The notes beneath the pieces were generated by a model. It did no database searches. It had not been told where the DNA came from and saw only the letters and a list, made by a program, of their open reading frames with translations. The position numbers and the translations under genes were made by a program. Positions 52,296 to 63,271 of a stretch of DNA of 64,000 nt are shown here, piece after piece; the first letter of the stretch is position 1, and each line of letters opens with the position of its first letter. The DNA comes from Spiroplasma endosymbiont of Asaphidion curtum (GTDB taxonomy: Bacteria > Bacillota_I > Bacilli_A > Mycoplasmatales > Nriv7): contig NZ_OZ035001.1 in NCBI RefSeq assembly GCF_964031085.1, positions 806,001 to 870,000 on the forward strand, read 5' to 3'.

Positions 52296-52718
52296 ATGCG
52301 AAAATTTTTATCAACTTTAAATTTAGTATGTGTAATGTTTGTTTCTGGGTGCAATAAAAATAGTAATGATTTTAAATCATACGATTTAGAGTTTGCTAGT
52401 GTTAAAAATAGTGGTTTAATTATAATTCCTAATGTAGATACTGGTGCTGTTTTGCTTGATTTTACCAAAAGTGATATTTTATTACCTGATTTTCCATTAT
52501 CACAAAAACAATTTTATTTGTTTAGTTCAGAATTTACTAATCTCTATAACAAAAATGGTATTTATAAAAAAATAAATGGTTATCGTATTTATAATTTTAC
52601 TTACGATGTTGATAGTTATTGACTCGAAGAAATTGTTAATGTAAAAATTTCATTTGAAAAAGTTTTAAGCCTTTATCGTATAGTTTTATTTTCTGCCAAG
52701 ATGCCTAATAAAAATTAG
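52296..52718 (+). CDS. Lipoprotein carrying the N-terminal domain of the adsorption protein
   Basis: 140 aa with RBS AAAGGAGG. Signal MRKFLSTLNLVCVMF and lipobox VSGC anchor it outside the membrane. After a short linker (NKNSNDFKSYD) it repeats LEFASVKNSGLIIIPNVDTG through SLYRIVLFSA of the adsorption protein; 52387-52700 is almost identical in DNA to 50536-50849. Ends KMPNKN. It has its own terminator. A host-surface copy of the virus tip domain could block receptors and so exclude related viruses; this is inference. A simple duplication scar is the alternative, but the intact frame and RBS argue against it. Confidence 0.8.
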
Positions 52719-52737
52719 TAATTTAATAAATATTTTT

Positions 52738-52772
52738 GAAAATCGTATTTTTTGTAATACGATTTTCTTAAT
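52738..52772 (+). terminator. Terminator after the lipoprotein
   Basis: GAAAATCGTATT / AATACGATTTTC hairpin followed by T-rich sequence, before the transposase gene. Confidence 0.8.
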
Positions 52773-52788
52773 TTAAGGAGTTTAAAAA

Positions 52789-53877
52789 ATGAAATATATT
52801 ATTTCCCAAGCTGATTTAGCAGATTTAAAAGCAAAAGTACAAAGTTGACTAAGTGCTAATTGCTGTAATCCTTATTACTATAAAACTAAAAAACGCATTA
52901 CTTCCTATTTAAATTTATGCACTTATTTTTATATGGAAGAAACTACTTTAACAAAACTTATTAAAAAATATTTTAAGAATGCAACGAAAACCTTTTATCG
53001 TTGGGCAGAAAAAATTATGACCGCTTATTATTCTGACAATTTAGATTTGTTATTGTTTAAAACTACAAAGCCACAAAATCTTAATTATCAATATAGTTTA
53101 AATTCTCGTGAAAAAGTATGTGATTTATATTTTGATTACAAAAATCTTCAAGCCGACGGAATGTGGTCTTTATTTAACAATTTAAAAATCGGTTTTCACG
53201 ATATTAAAAATTCAGAAGTTCCTAAAAATATCAAAACTTTTTATCGTTGAATTAAATCTGACCATCGTTGAAAAGAATTAAAACAACAAATAAAACAAAC
53301 TAAACGCCATTTTAAGTGTTATGAAGTTTCCGATATCGGTCTTTTACAAATGGATGCCAAAATCGTTACTACATCAAATTTTCCGGTTGATAAAAAATAT
53401 TACATTTATGATTTCATTGACGAAATGACACGCATAGTATTTGGTTATGTTTATGATAGTTTGGGAACTAATAATGCTATCAACGCTGTCCAAAGAGCAA
53501 TGAAAGATTTTAGCGAACTTGGCATAACCATTAAACGCCTTCGCACTGATAATGCTCCAGAATTTACAACTACTAACTGAAGTAATAAAAAAGCATACAA
53601 AGTAAAAGAAAGGCCTTTTACAACCTTTCTTTCAAAGAACGGAATTGTTCACGAAACTACGCCGATTCGTTCACCACAATCAAATGGCAAAATTGAACAA
53701 TTCCATCAACATTATACCAAATTATTTTATGCTAAGGATAAAAAATTAAATCAGAACGAACTCCAACATTATTTAAATAAATATTATTACTTTTACAACT
53801 TTGAACGCTGTCATTCATCTTTAAACAGTAAAACACCTTTTCAAAAATTGCAAAAATTTTTACTATTAGTTTCTTAA
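52789..53877 (+). CDS. Plectrovirus DDE transposase
   Basis: 362 aa, MKYIISQADLADLKAKVQSW, RBS AAGGAG. rve core with LLQMDAKIV (Asp), RTDNAPEFTTTNW (Asp), SPQSNGKIEQFHQHY (Glu). Clearly related to 30813-31925 along its length. Would integrate the virus into the chromosome. Confidence 0.85.
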
Positions 53878-53940
53878 AATAAATGCACTGCCATTCGGTG
53901 ATAATTCAATTTCTTAAAAATAATTCCGAGAATGCCTTTC

Positions 53941-54417
53941 TTAATTACTTCCAAATCCAAGGGGTATTTCAGGCTGTAATAGATGAAATGCTACCCACGC
54001 ACCATTTCCATAATCATAAGAATTTAATCCTCATAAATTTAATGTTACTCATCCAGCAATTATAACCGCTACTGGTGCTAGTGGAGGGAATGCTTCTGCA
54101 ATTTGTTGAGCTAGTTCAGTTATTGAATGCCCACCTTCAATAAGGCTTTCAATTTCATTATGACTAAAATGTAGTCTGCAATAACCAAATCAATATCAAT
54201 ATGTTTCAAATCAAACTCCCGAATCTTTTAATTGATAACTATCAATTATTATTGGCTTATTGTAATTTTCTCTTTTATTTCTATTTAAATTTTCTAAATT
54301 ATCAGCCTTTTGATAATTAATTTCATTTTTTGCTGGAGCTGGAGCGTTTCCAACAAGTCCCGCCATTCCGCTCCCTGCTATTGTTATTGTTCCTAAGATT
54401 CCTAGTAATTTTTTCAT
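53941..54417 (-). CDS. Small secreted protein with hydrophobic C-terminal half
   Basis: 158 aa, TGA = Trp. Signal peptide MKKLLGILGTITIAGSGMAG, polar spacer NLENLNRNKRENYNKP, then HNEIESLIEGGHSITELAQQ and an amphipathic/hydrophobic region PPLAPVAVIIAGWVTLNLWG, ending LGFGSN. Trp/Tyr/Gly-rich like membrane-active peptides, but no family recognised. Shares leader and signal peptide with 10103 and 35756. An IS30 (54453-55534) sits 36 bases upstream, inside the leader, probably separating it from its promoter. Confidence 0.68.
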
Positions 54418-54452
54418 ATTAATCAAATCCCTTTCGTGAATTTTTACTAATT

Positions 54453-55534
54453 GCCAAATTGTAAAGTTAAGTGCAACTAAATTATTTTTCTAACCAAATA
54501 TTCGATTGGTGAAAGATAATTTAGTATTTTTCTTGGTCTTTGGTTTAAAGACAATATAAATTTATGAACTGCATTTTTAGTAGTATTTGAAAAATTAAAT
54601 TTTTTAGGAAATTTTTCTCTAATTAAACCATTAGTATTTTCATTAGTACCTCTTTGTCAAGGCGAATACGCATTAGCAAAATAAATTTTCACATTTAAAT
54701 TTTTTTCAAGTTGTTGTCAATTAGAAAATTCTTTACCCCTATCAAATGTTATAGTCTTAACAAGATTATTTGGAAGAATTGATAAATAATGGCTAATGTT
54801 TTCGTTAACAACTTTAGTAGTTCTATTTTCAACTAACATTGCTAAAGTAAATCTTGATGTTCTTTCAACTAAAGTTATTAAACATGATTTACTTTTACCT
54901 CGTGATGATACTACAGTATCACCTTCTCAATGACCAACAGTTATACGATTATTAACATTAATATTTCGTTCTTTAATTGATTTACCATTAAATTTACCGC
55001 GATTTTCTTGAGATTTTCGTTTCTTACCTTTTCTTCTTAAATTTTTATTAGTAACTTTTTCAAGTAATCCAGAATAAATTCAATTGTAAATTGTTTTAAA
55101 ACTAATAATTCATTCTTTATGAAAATTTTTAATTCTGCCATAAATTTGTTCAGGCGATCAACCTAATAGTAATTTTTGTTGTACATATTTTACTAATTCT
55201 CTATTTTTAAACTTATGAAAATAAACATGTGATTGTTTTCTGTTTTCTGCTTTATTTTGTGCAATTAATGAAAAATAATGATTACTATCTTTATTTCTAT
55301 TGACTTCTCGAATAATAGTACTAATACTTCGATTAAGATTTTTAGCTATTTCACTAATTTTTACTTTAAACTTCAATTGATTCTCAATATAAATTCTTTC
55401 ATATATGCCAAGATGTTTGTAACCCATATAAAAACTCCTTGCTTTGTTTTTTCTAAAATAAACTTAGCATCATGAAATTTTTATATGAGATTTTTTGCAA
55501 TTTTATTTACTTGCACTTACAAGTATAATTCAGC
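54453..55534 (-). mobile_element. IS30-family element (complete)
   Basis: 1082 bp, TAATT duplicated at the target. Inserted in the 5' leader of the secreted-protein gene. The leader continues at 55540-55612. Confidence 0.9.
54477..55427 (-). CDS. IS30-family transposase
   Basis: 316 aa, near-identical copy of 6868-7818 with all DDE motifs. Reads toward the secreted gene, so IS transcription might drive it. Confidence 0.93.
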
Positions 55535-55539
55535 TAATT

Positions 55540-55612
55540 AATAAAATTAATAACACCTTTTCCTTTCTCCAAAATTTAATTTACAGTCTTTTTACCTTGG
55601 AATTTAATTGTA
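55540..55612 (-). promoter_or_regulatory. Detached upstream half of the secreted-protein leader
   Basis: TACAAT-like -10 (55607-55612, minus strand) followed by AATTCCAAGG and GGAGAAAGG, matching the leader at 35820-35868. Separated from its gene by the IS30. Confidence 0.55.
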
Positions 55613-55705
55613 AACTATTTTTGAAAATTTCTCGCATTATTTTATAATTTTTTGTCCCTTTTTTAAAAAATCTCTTGTGTTTGTCATAAGTCTGTGGTAC
55701 ATTAC

Positions 55706-56549
55706 AAATAAAGATAGTAATCATTATTTTTCATTAATTGCACAAAATAAAGCAGAAAACAGAAAACAATCACATGTTTATTTTCATAAGTTTAAAAATA
55801 GAGAATTAGTAAAATATGTACAACAAAAATTACTATTAGGTTGATCGCCTGAACAAATTTATGGCAGAATTAAAAATTTTCATAAAGAATGAATTATTAG
55901 TTTTAAAACAATTTACAATTGAATTTATTCTGGATTACTTGAAAAAGTTACTAATAAAAATTTAAGAAGAAAAGGTAAGAAACGAAAATCTCAAGAAAAT
56001 CGCGGTAAATTTAATGGTAAATCAATTAAAGAACGAAATATTAATGTTAATAATCGTATAACTGTTGGTCATTGAGAAGGTGATACTGTAGTATCATCAC
56101 GAGGTAAAAGTAAATCATGTTTAATAACTTTAGTTGAAAGAACATCAAGATTTACTTTAGCAATGTTAGTTGAAAATAGAACTACTAAAGTTGTTAACGA
56201 AAACATTAGCCATTATTTATCAATTCTTCCAAATAATCTTGTTAAGACTATAACATTTGATAGGGGTAAAGAATTTTCTAATTGACAACAACTTGAAAAA
56301 AATTTAAATGTGAAAATTTATTTTGCTAATGCGTATTCGCCTTGACAAAGAGGTACTAATGAAAATACTAATGGTTTAATTAGAGAAAAATTTCCTAAAA
56401 AATTTAATTTTTCAAATACTACTAAAAATGCAGTTCATAAATTTATATTGTCTTTAAACCAAAGACCAAGAAAAATACTAAATTATCTTTCACCAATCGA
56501 ATATTTGGTTAGAAAAATAATTTAGTTGCACTTAACTTTACAATTTGGC
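55706..56549 (+). pseudogene. IS30 transposase/element, 5' truncated
   Basis: Begins inside the helix-turn-helix region (NKDSNHYFSLI) and runs through all DDE motifs to TAG 56525 and the right terminus. No start or left end. Confidence 0.85.
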
Positions 56550-56818
56550 AAAATTAAATTTAAATAATAAAATAATTTTTTGTTGTGTCAAAATTTACAC
56601 ATTTAATAAAATCCATAAGTATTAACCTAATAAAAGTTAGAAATTACTATATAGTATTTTTTATTTACAAATAATTTGTAATTATTTTAATAAGTAATGC
56701 AAGAAGTCTATTTAATAAAATCCATAAGTATTAACCTAATAAAAGTTAGAAATTACTATATAGTATTTTTTATTTACAAATAATTTGTAATTATTTTAAT
56801 AAGTAATGCAAGAAGTCT
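56550..56818. mobile_element. Two tandem IS5-like right ends
   Basis: 56550-56709 is the 3' end of an IS5-like copy; 56710-56818 repeats the last ~109 bp. No transposase sequence. The second end cuts the membrane-protein gene that follows. Confidence 0.8.
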
Positions 56819-57203
56819 AATGAATATAATGTCGACAAAGTTAAAAAAATTATTCCGATTGTTTTATCAAATGATACTTCTAAATCTGTAATAAATTGAA
56901 AATCTAATTGATCAGCTAATAATAAAATTGATTGTCCAAGAATATCGCGACCAAAAAAATACGAAATAACTACTAAACAAATTTGTGACAAAATAATTAA
57001 AATCCGAGCTACTCTTTCCAATTTCGAATCTCAATACATTTTTCGTTGTAACAAACTATTTTGGAGCGGATTAACATATTGAAATCGTTGTTCATCTAAT
57101 TCATTTAATTTCTCAATTGTGGGAGAAGAATTATATTCTTGTTCTAGTTTATCAAAATCTGGGAATTGTTCACTGAAACTAAATAATTTTTTTCTTTTGA
57201 CAT
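56819..57203 (-). pseudogene. Membrane protein gene, frameshifted start and truncated end
   Basis: ATGATGTC (57202 region) is out of frame with the body KLFSFSEQFPDFDKL ... WDSKLERVARILIILSQICL, as if one A had been lost in an A-run. The 3' end is cut by the IS right end. Its RILIILSQICLVVISYFFG segment resembles LILILSQVLFIVTIFL of 59031-59642, so the two are paralogues. Confidence 0.6.
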
Positions 57204-57205
57204 CA

Positions 57206-58315
57206 TTATTTAAATTCTCCTTTACTAATTTTTAAATTCTCAACATTATCATCCTCAGATTCAAAAATAATAATTTCTTGTGGTTGAAACTTTAATTTTA
57301 CTTCTAATTGCTGACCATTAACAGTTAATAATATTGTTCCTAAAAAGGTTGGTCGTAGACTAGGACTATTATCACCTACTTTTCTTCCTTCATATTTAGG
57401 CAATTCCTTAATATTAAAATTAATATTTGTTTTCGATAAATTAATTTGTAAGTTTCTTAGTTTAATATACAATAAATTTTGTTTATTAAAGTTAAAACTA
57501 TCTAACTGCTTTAAACTACTAATATATTGTATATTATAGTATACCTTAAATTCAAGTTGATTTTGAAAATCTTGATAAATATAATTAATATCATAATTAC
57601 AGATTTCAAGAAAATGATTATTTATAAAATTATTTAAACTAAAAAAACTAGGGAAATTTTCAACATGTTTTTGAATTAATGTTTTCATATCAACATTATT
57701 TATCTCATAACTAAATAAAGGTCTTTTATTTAAAATTGTTGGTTTAACATCGTCATCGGTATATATAACTAATTGATATAAATAATCAATTTTTAAATTA
57801 TACCAATAATTACTATGACTAAGATTAACGACACCATAACTATTCATGTTATGTCTAATTGGCAAAAATTTAAGATACTTAATTTCCTTTGCTTCATAAA
57901 GAAACTTTAAACCATCTTTTTTAATATTTAACTTATCTAGGAATTCTTTTCTTAAATTATAATTAAATGACGATAAATTATTAACTAATGGTTGTTCATT
58001 AAATTCTTTAACAATTGAATTTGCTAAATCTTTTGTTAAAAAATTTTGTTCGCGAGATTTTTCAGCAACAAAAAATTTATGTTCTTTGCCAGATAAAAAA
58101 ATATTATCAATATCTTTTGAAAAATTAATCCAATCTTTATTATAAGGATTATATTCAAATGACCAATCATAAGATTTAAAAATAGTAAAACCAATAATAC
58201 TAAGAATAATTAAAATTGAAAAAGAAATTGATAATTTTAAGTAAAGATTATTACTAATCTTTCAGTATTTAATTAAATTTTTTTTCTTTTGTGATTTTTC
58301 AACTTTTTTTATCAT
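57206..58315 (-). CDS. Membrane-anchored protein of unknown function
   Basis: 369 aa, MIKKVEKSQKKKNLIKYWKI, one N-terminal transmembrane segment (LSISFSILIILSIIGFTIF), then a large extracellular beta-rich domain ending in GTILLTVNGQQLEVKLKFQP. Its stop overlaps the next gene region. Start overlaps the upstream stop. Operon with 58315-58848. No family recognised. Confidence 0.65.
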
Positions 58316-58848
58316 TATTTTACTCCAATTTTATTATCATTTTTATAATCAAAAGATAACTTTAAAATTTTTTGATATTTTATTTCCTTACATAAACAAA
58401 TAATACTAACTTCTAAAATAAGAAAATTTAAATTAAAAATAATAAAACTACTTAATAATCATTGTGGTCAATAACTATTTAATAAACTAATAGTAAAAAT
58501 TACTAAAAAATAAATTATTCATAAAACAGCAATTATAATGACTCATATTTTCAAAAAATTTTCTTCTTTAACTTTTAACATTACGATAAGCGTAATTAAT
58601 GTTAAAACTGCTGTCAAACCAATACTACTTAGTCCTAAATAATATGAATTTTTTAAAAATTTTCTATCTGCTATTAAACCAATAATAAATTTATTAATTT
58701 GTAAATTTTGTCCTCAACCAAAACCAATGAAATAACTTAAGCACAAAAATAAAACAACATTAATAATTATTAATAACCGAAGCGTTATTTCTCGTTTAGT
58801 ATTTCATCAAACTTTTAATGTTGGTTTTTTTATTAATTTCAAACTCAT
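58315..58848 (-). CDS. Multi-spanning membrane protein
   Basis: 177 aa, MSLKLIKKPTLKVWWNTKRE, four to five hydrophobic segments (LLIIINVVLFLCLSYFIGF; LGLSSIGLTAVLTLITLIVM; IWVIIIAVLWIIYFLVIF). TAATG overlap with the downstream gene. Function unknown. Confidence 0.65.
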
Positions 58849-58893
58849 TTATTCACCACTTTTTCACCATCTTTTATAACATTTTAATTTAAT

Positions 58894-59013
58894 AGACTTC
58901 TTGCATAACCTAGTTAATTGTTATCAAAATTATTTTAGATTTTAGAAAAATGTTTATTTTAAAGTGGTTAAATTTAAAATTTTTATTATTTTAATAGGTT
59001 ATGCAAGAAGTCT
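58894..59013. mobile_element. 120-bp MITE (second copy)
   Basis: Matches 33827-33946 base for base as read, with AAT/AAT duplication. Splits the membrane-protein cluster. Confidence 0.85.
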
Positions 59014-59030
59014 AATGTTTAAAACAATAT

Positions 59031-59642
59031 TTAAAGAAAATAACTTTCAATAATTGCTTTTTCTAAACCACGCGACATATTTTTTACTTTACTTAATAAC
59101 AATATCGCCCCGCTTATTAATAAAATAAATCCCACAATACTTAAAATAATACTATTATTTGTCTCAATACTATAATTTCTCAAATAAATACTAAATGCTA
59201 AAATAAGAAAAAAAATAATATTACCAGTTAAAATAAATACAATTGACCAACTCTTAATACTAGCAATAGTTTTACACACTAATAATGGAATAATAAAAAA
59301 TAATGACGACAGCAATGCCATAATCGTTGAAAAAATAAATATTATGGAAATAATAATCATTCTAATGGTTGTTGCGACTTCACTATTAAAATCTAAAAAT
59401 CATTTCGCATAATTAATAGCATTTAAAAAAATAGTAACAATAAATAAAACTTGACTTAAAATTAATATTAATCGTGCCATTATTTCCAAAAATGAACTAT
59501 AGTAAATCCTTGTGGCATTAATATCTTGCTTTAAAGTAATAATGCGATTATTATTTTGATCTAATCATTTTTTACCTAATTCATAAATATCATTGTTTCC
59601 ATTTAAATCATTTCTATTTAACATTTTTAACCATTCTTTCAT
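59031..59642 (-). CDS. Multi-spanning membrane protein (paralogue)
   Basis: 203 aa from ATG 59642, which lies two bases from the IS end at 59644, so the true N-terminus may be lost; ATG 59624 (MLNRNDLNGNNDIYELGKKW) is an alternative. Four to five hydrophobic segments. Related to 56819-57203. The upstream regulatory DNA has been replaced by an IS. Confidence 0.62.
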
Positions 59643-59643
59643 T

Positions 59644-59992
59644 AGACTTAGTACATAACTATAACTAGCTTAATTCAAAATTATATATTCCTGAAATTAA
59701 GTTAAATCGTAATTCAAATCTTCTAATCTTATTGCGATAACGATAAACTAGTATTTTAAATCTTTTTAATCTAGCAAAAACATGTTCAATGGCAATTCTA
59801 ACTTTACTTAAAAAGCTATTATATTCCTTTTTATCTGGATTTAAAGGATTATTTTTACTCTTTTTAATTGGCAATAATGTATTTTTATGAACATTTTGCA
59901 AACCTTGATATCCTGAATCAGCAATTAATTCTAATTTTGGATTTATAAGTGTATTTGATTTTAAAAATAACTTATAATCATGAATACTGCCA
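59644..59992 (-). pseudogene. IS5-family transposase, C-terminal part
   Basis: Terminal repeat AGACTTAGTACATAAC, then a reading frame with LELIADSGYQGL and the C-terminal IEHVFARLKRFKILVYRYRN ... SGIYNFELS, the IS5 DDE end. The N-terminal half is lost at the GGTCGCG edge (59993). This is the probable parent of the AGACTTGG/AGACTTAG mini-elements. Confidence 0.8.
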
Positions 59993-60150
59993 GGTCGCGT
60001 TTAGTTTTCTTAGGTATTGCTTTGAAGAAGTAAAACAATCAGCTAATTATATTATTTAATTACTAAACTAACCATACCTTTCTTGTTATTGTCATTTTTA
60101 TTCGTTATCATTTTATCATATTATTGAATTTTTACGCAATGAAAAATTAT
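59993..60150. repeat. GGTCGCG repeat, long copy
   Basis: GGTCGCGTTTAGTTTTCTTA onward for about 158 bp, inverted relative to 28258-28420. Its first bases cut the IS5 transposase. Confidence 0.65.
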
Positions 60151-60396
60151 TAATGGACGCATAAAGTTTTGTTAGGTAGGTAAATGTTTGAATAAGTATT
60201 AAGGCGGTCAGCAATGATTGTCTTTTTATTTTATAAGGTGTTAAAAGTTTGTTCTTTGAAAATTAAATACAAGTGAATTAATAATGTTGGTATGTATTAA
60301 AGCACGATAAATTGTGGGTGGTCGCCATAACCAAAAGAAGTTTACCAGTTAATAAATAACACCCTATTAGCTATAGCAATTTGTTTCGTTTTGCAA
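60151..60396. other. Non-coding region with lipoprotein 3' remnant and rRNA-leader-like sequence
   Basis: Begins with CGCATAAAGTTTTGTTAGG, matching the 3' end of the lipoprotein gene at 5334-6416 (HKVLLGRK). Further on GTTTGTTCTTTGAAAATTAA resembles the box often found near rRNA genes in Firmicutes and Mollicutes. No gene seen. Confidence 0.4.
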
Positions 60397-61478
60397 GCTG
60401 AATTATACTTGTAAGTGCAAGTAAATAAAATTGCAAAAAATCTCATATAAAAATTTCATGATGCTAAGTTTATTTTAGAAAAAACAAAGCAAGGAGTTTT
60501 TATATGGGTTACAAACATCTTGGCATATATGAAAGAATTTATATTGAGAATCAATTGAAGTTTAAAGTAAAAATTAGTGAAATAGCTAAAAATCTTAATC
60601 GAAGTATTAGTACTATTATTCGAGAAGTCAATAGAAATAAAGATAGTAATCATTATTTTTCATTAATTGCACAAAATAAAGCAGAAAACAGAAAACAATC
60701 ACATGTTTATTTTCATAAGTTTAAAAATAGAGAATTAGTAAAATATGTACAACAAAAATTACTATTAGGTTGATCGCCTGAACAAATTTATGGCAGAATT
60801 AAAAATTTTCATAAAGAATGAATTATTAGTTTTAAAACAATTTACAATTGAATTTATTCTGGATTACTTGAAAAAGTTACTAATAAAAATTTAAGAAGAA
60901 AAGGTAAGAAACGAAAATCTCAAGAAAATCGCGGTAAATTTAATGGTAAATCAATTAAAGAACGAAATATTAATGTTAATAATCGTATAACTGTTGGTCA
61001 TTGAGAAGGTGATACTGTAGTATCATCACGAGGTAAAAGTAAATCATGTTTAATAACTTTAGTTGAAAGAACATCAAGATTTACTTTAGCAATGTTAGTT
61101 GAAAATAGAACTACTAAAGTTGTTAACGAAAACATTAGCCATTATTTATCAATTCTTCCAAATAATCTTGTTAAGACTATAACATTTGATAGGGGTAAAG
61201 AATTTTCTAATTGACAACAACTTGAAAAAAATTTAAATGTGAAAATTTATTTTGCTAATGCGTATTCGCCTTGACAAAGAGGTACTAATGAAAATACTAA
61301 TGGTTTAATTAGAGAAAAATTTCCTAAAAAATTTAATTTTTCAAATACTACTAAAAATGCAGTTCATAAATTTATATTGTCTTTAAACCAAAGACCAAGA
61401 AAAATACTAAATTATCTTTCACCAATCGAATATTTGGTTAGAAAAATAATTTAGTTGCACTTAACTTTACAATTTGGC
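60397..61478 (+). mobile_element. IS30-family element (complete)
   Basis: 1082 bp with both ends. On its right it abuts an IS5-like copy at the same internal position as the nested IS30 in copy B (6761-7842); on its left the IS5-like tail is missing, so an adjacent deletion has occurred. Confidence 0.9.
60504..61454 (+). CDS. IS30-family transposase
   Basis: 316 aa, near-identical to the other copies, all motifs present, RBS AAGGAG. Confidence 0.93.
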
Positions 61479-62407
61479 ATTTTAAATAAATATTTTATGT
61501 TATCTATAATTGCAAATTATAAATTGAAGCAATTAAATTAAATCTTAAACTAAATCGTTTTCTACGATTACGATATTTTTCAGTAATAATTTTAAATTTT
61601 TTAAGAATAGCAAAAATATTTTCAATAATAATTCTCATTTTTGAAATTAATTTATTATTATGTTTTTGTTCTTTATTTAAAGGGTTTTTCTTTGTTTTTT
61701 TCTTAGGTATTAGAACATTACTATGAATTTTTTGTATTCCTTGATAACCATTATCAACTATTAATTTAGTATTTTTTAAAATTGGGATTTTTGATTCTTT
61801 AAATAAACAAAAATCATGCTTTTTACCGAGAGAAAAATTTGTTGCAATAATTATTTTGCTTTCTTTTTCAATAATTACTTGTGTTTTAATAGTGTGTTTT
61901 TTCTTTTTTCCTGAATAAGATTGTTTTTGTCTTTTTTTGGGCGTTGAATGGGTGTTTCTGTAGCATCAATAATAATTGTTTTATCATTAAAATAATCATT
62001 TATTAATGCTTTTTTACCAGCAAGTTGTTGAAAATCAGGATGTTTGATTAAAATATCTTCAATTCACTTGATATTTCGATAACAACTAGCTTCACTAATA
62101 TCAAAACTTTTACCAAGATGAAAATAAGTACGATATTCTCGTCAATATGATAAAGTCATCAATAATCTATTTTCTAATGATAATTTATTATTTTTACCAC
62201 CTCTTTTAAACTTTTTTAACTCAGCTTCTTTTAAAATATTTAACATTTTATTAAAAGTACTTTGCTTTATTCCAGTTAATCGTAATAATTCTTTATCATT
62301 AATAAAATTAAATTTATCAAATTTCATAATCTTAAATTCCTTATAATTTCTATTTTAAATATATTTTATAGGAATTTTGTTTAATAAATAAGTAATGCAA
62401 GAAGTCT
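61479..62407 (-). mobile_element. IS5-like element, copy D, missing its right end
   Basis: Left end and transposase gene intact; the 3' tail beyond TTTTAAATAAATATTTTATG is replaced by the IS30. Probably immobile by itself. Confidence 0.85.
61504..62327 (-). CDS. IS5-family transposase (copy D)
   Basis: Same 824-bp two-frame gene with the A7 slip site as copies A and B. Could supply transposase in trans. Confidence 0.82.
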
Positions 62408-62463
62408 ACTGTCTTAATACTTATTCAAATATTTGTCCACCTAACAAAACTTTATACGTCCGT
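62408..62463 (-). pseudogene. Remnant of lipoprotein 3' end
   Basis: Minus-strand GACGTATAAAGTTTTGTTAG and flanking bases match the 3' end region of 5334-6416 and 60151-60220; the rest of the gene is absent. Confidence 0.5.
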
Positions 62464-62589
62464 ACCTAATTATTATTAATAAATATTTTAACTATTAAAT
62501 ACCTGTATTTTAGTTATCATATATATAACAAGAAAATAATAACTTTATGTTATAATGGTTTTGATTTTATTTTTATAGAGGTGAATTAA

Positions 62590-63234
62590 ATGCAATTTAA
62601 AAAAATATTGAGTATTAAAAGCAGTTTTATTTTAACAATATTACCTATAATATCTGTTACTGCGTGTAATAGCAATTATGATGAAATAATATTAAAAATT
62701 AGAAATAAAGAAACATTTATTGGCTATATTGGATCAGAAAATTGTCCAGGATGTCAAACATTATGAAAACAATGAAATCTTTGAATGCAAGAAAAAGATT
62801 GAGACAAAGATATTTTGGATTTAAAAGATGAAAATTTAAAAATTAATCGCTATGCTTTTGTTAGTGAATATGACTTTAAAGGGGCTAATGATAATACTTG
62901 AAATAAAACTTTTTTTGAAACTAAATGAGTTAAAAATACTTTTGAATGATTAAAAAAATCACAAAAAAACTTATGAGCAACCAACGAAAACATTAAGAAC
63001 GGCTTTGACCCAGATTATCTCCCTGGAAATGGTATTCCCACAATATTTTTTGTTAAAAACGGTGAATATCGCTGATTTATTAATAAATGAGGTGACGCTA
63101 TTGATGGTATTGATGATATGTTAACTAGCAACAGCGATTTTAAGCAAAAACCAGCATATAATCGTAGTACTTTAACACGACTAGTTCGTGACTTTATAAT
63201 TAATGATTTTAAAGATTTTTATACATTAAATTAA
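62590..63234 (+). CDS. Thioredoxin-like lipoprotein
   Basis: 214 aa, RBS AGAGGTGA. Signal MQFKKILSIKSSFILTILPI with lipobox SVTAC, so lipid-anchored on the outer face. The thioredoxin-type active site CPGC lies in GYIGSENCPGCQTLWKQW and the cis-proline motif in NGIPTIFFVKNGEYRW. Very Trp-rich, many as TGA. Could reduce or isomerise disulfides of exported proteins. Exact partner unknown. Confidence 0.82.
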
Positions 63235-63237
63235 ACA

Positions 63238-63271
63238 AAAAAACTGGTAATTGAATTACCAGTTTTTTTAA
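63238..63271. terminator. Bidirectional terminator
   Basis: AAAAAAACTGGTAATT / AATTACCAGTTTTTTT hairpin between convergent genes; both strands have T-tracts. Confidence 0.85.

Larger units (their letters stand above)
46857..53877 (+). mobile_element. SpV1-like plectrovirus prophage, nearly complete
   Basis: About 7 kb: intergenic hairpins, early protein, four small ORFs, coat protein, Zot-like ATPase, two small membrane proteins, adsorption protein, an extra lipoprotein and a DDE transposase, all on the plus strand in SpV1 order. One gene (47179) is frameshifted. Small TM proteins plus a GTGKT ATPase and a large terminal-TM adsorption protein are the hallmarks of filamentous/rod phages. Confidence 0.85.
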
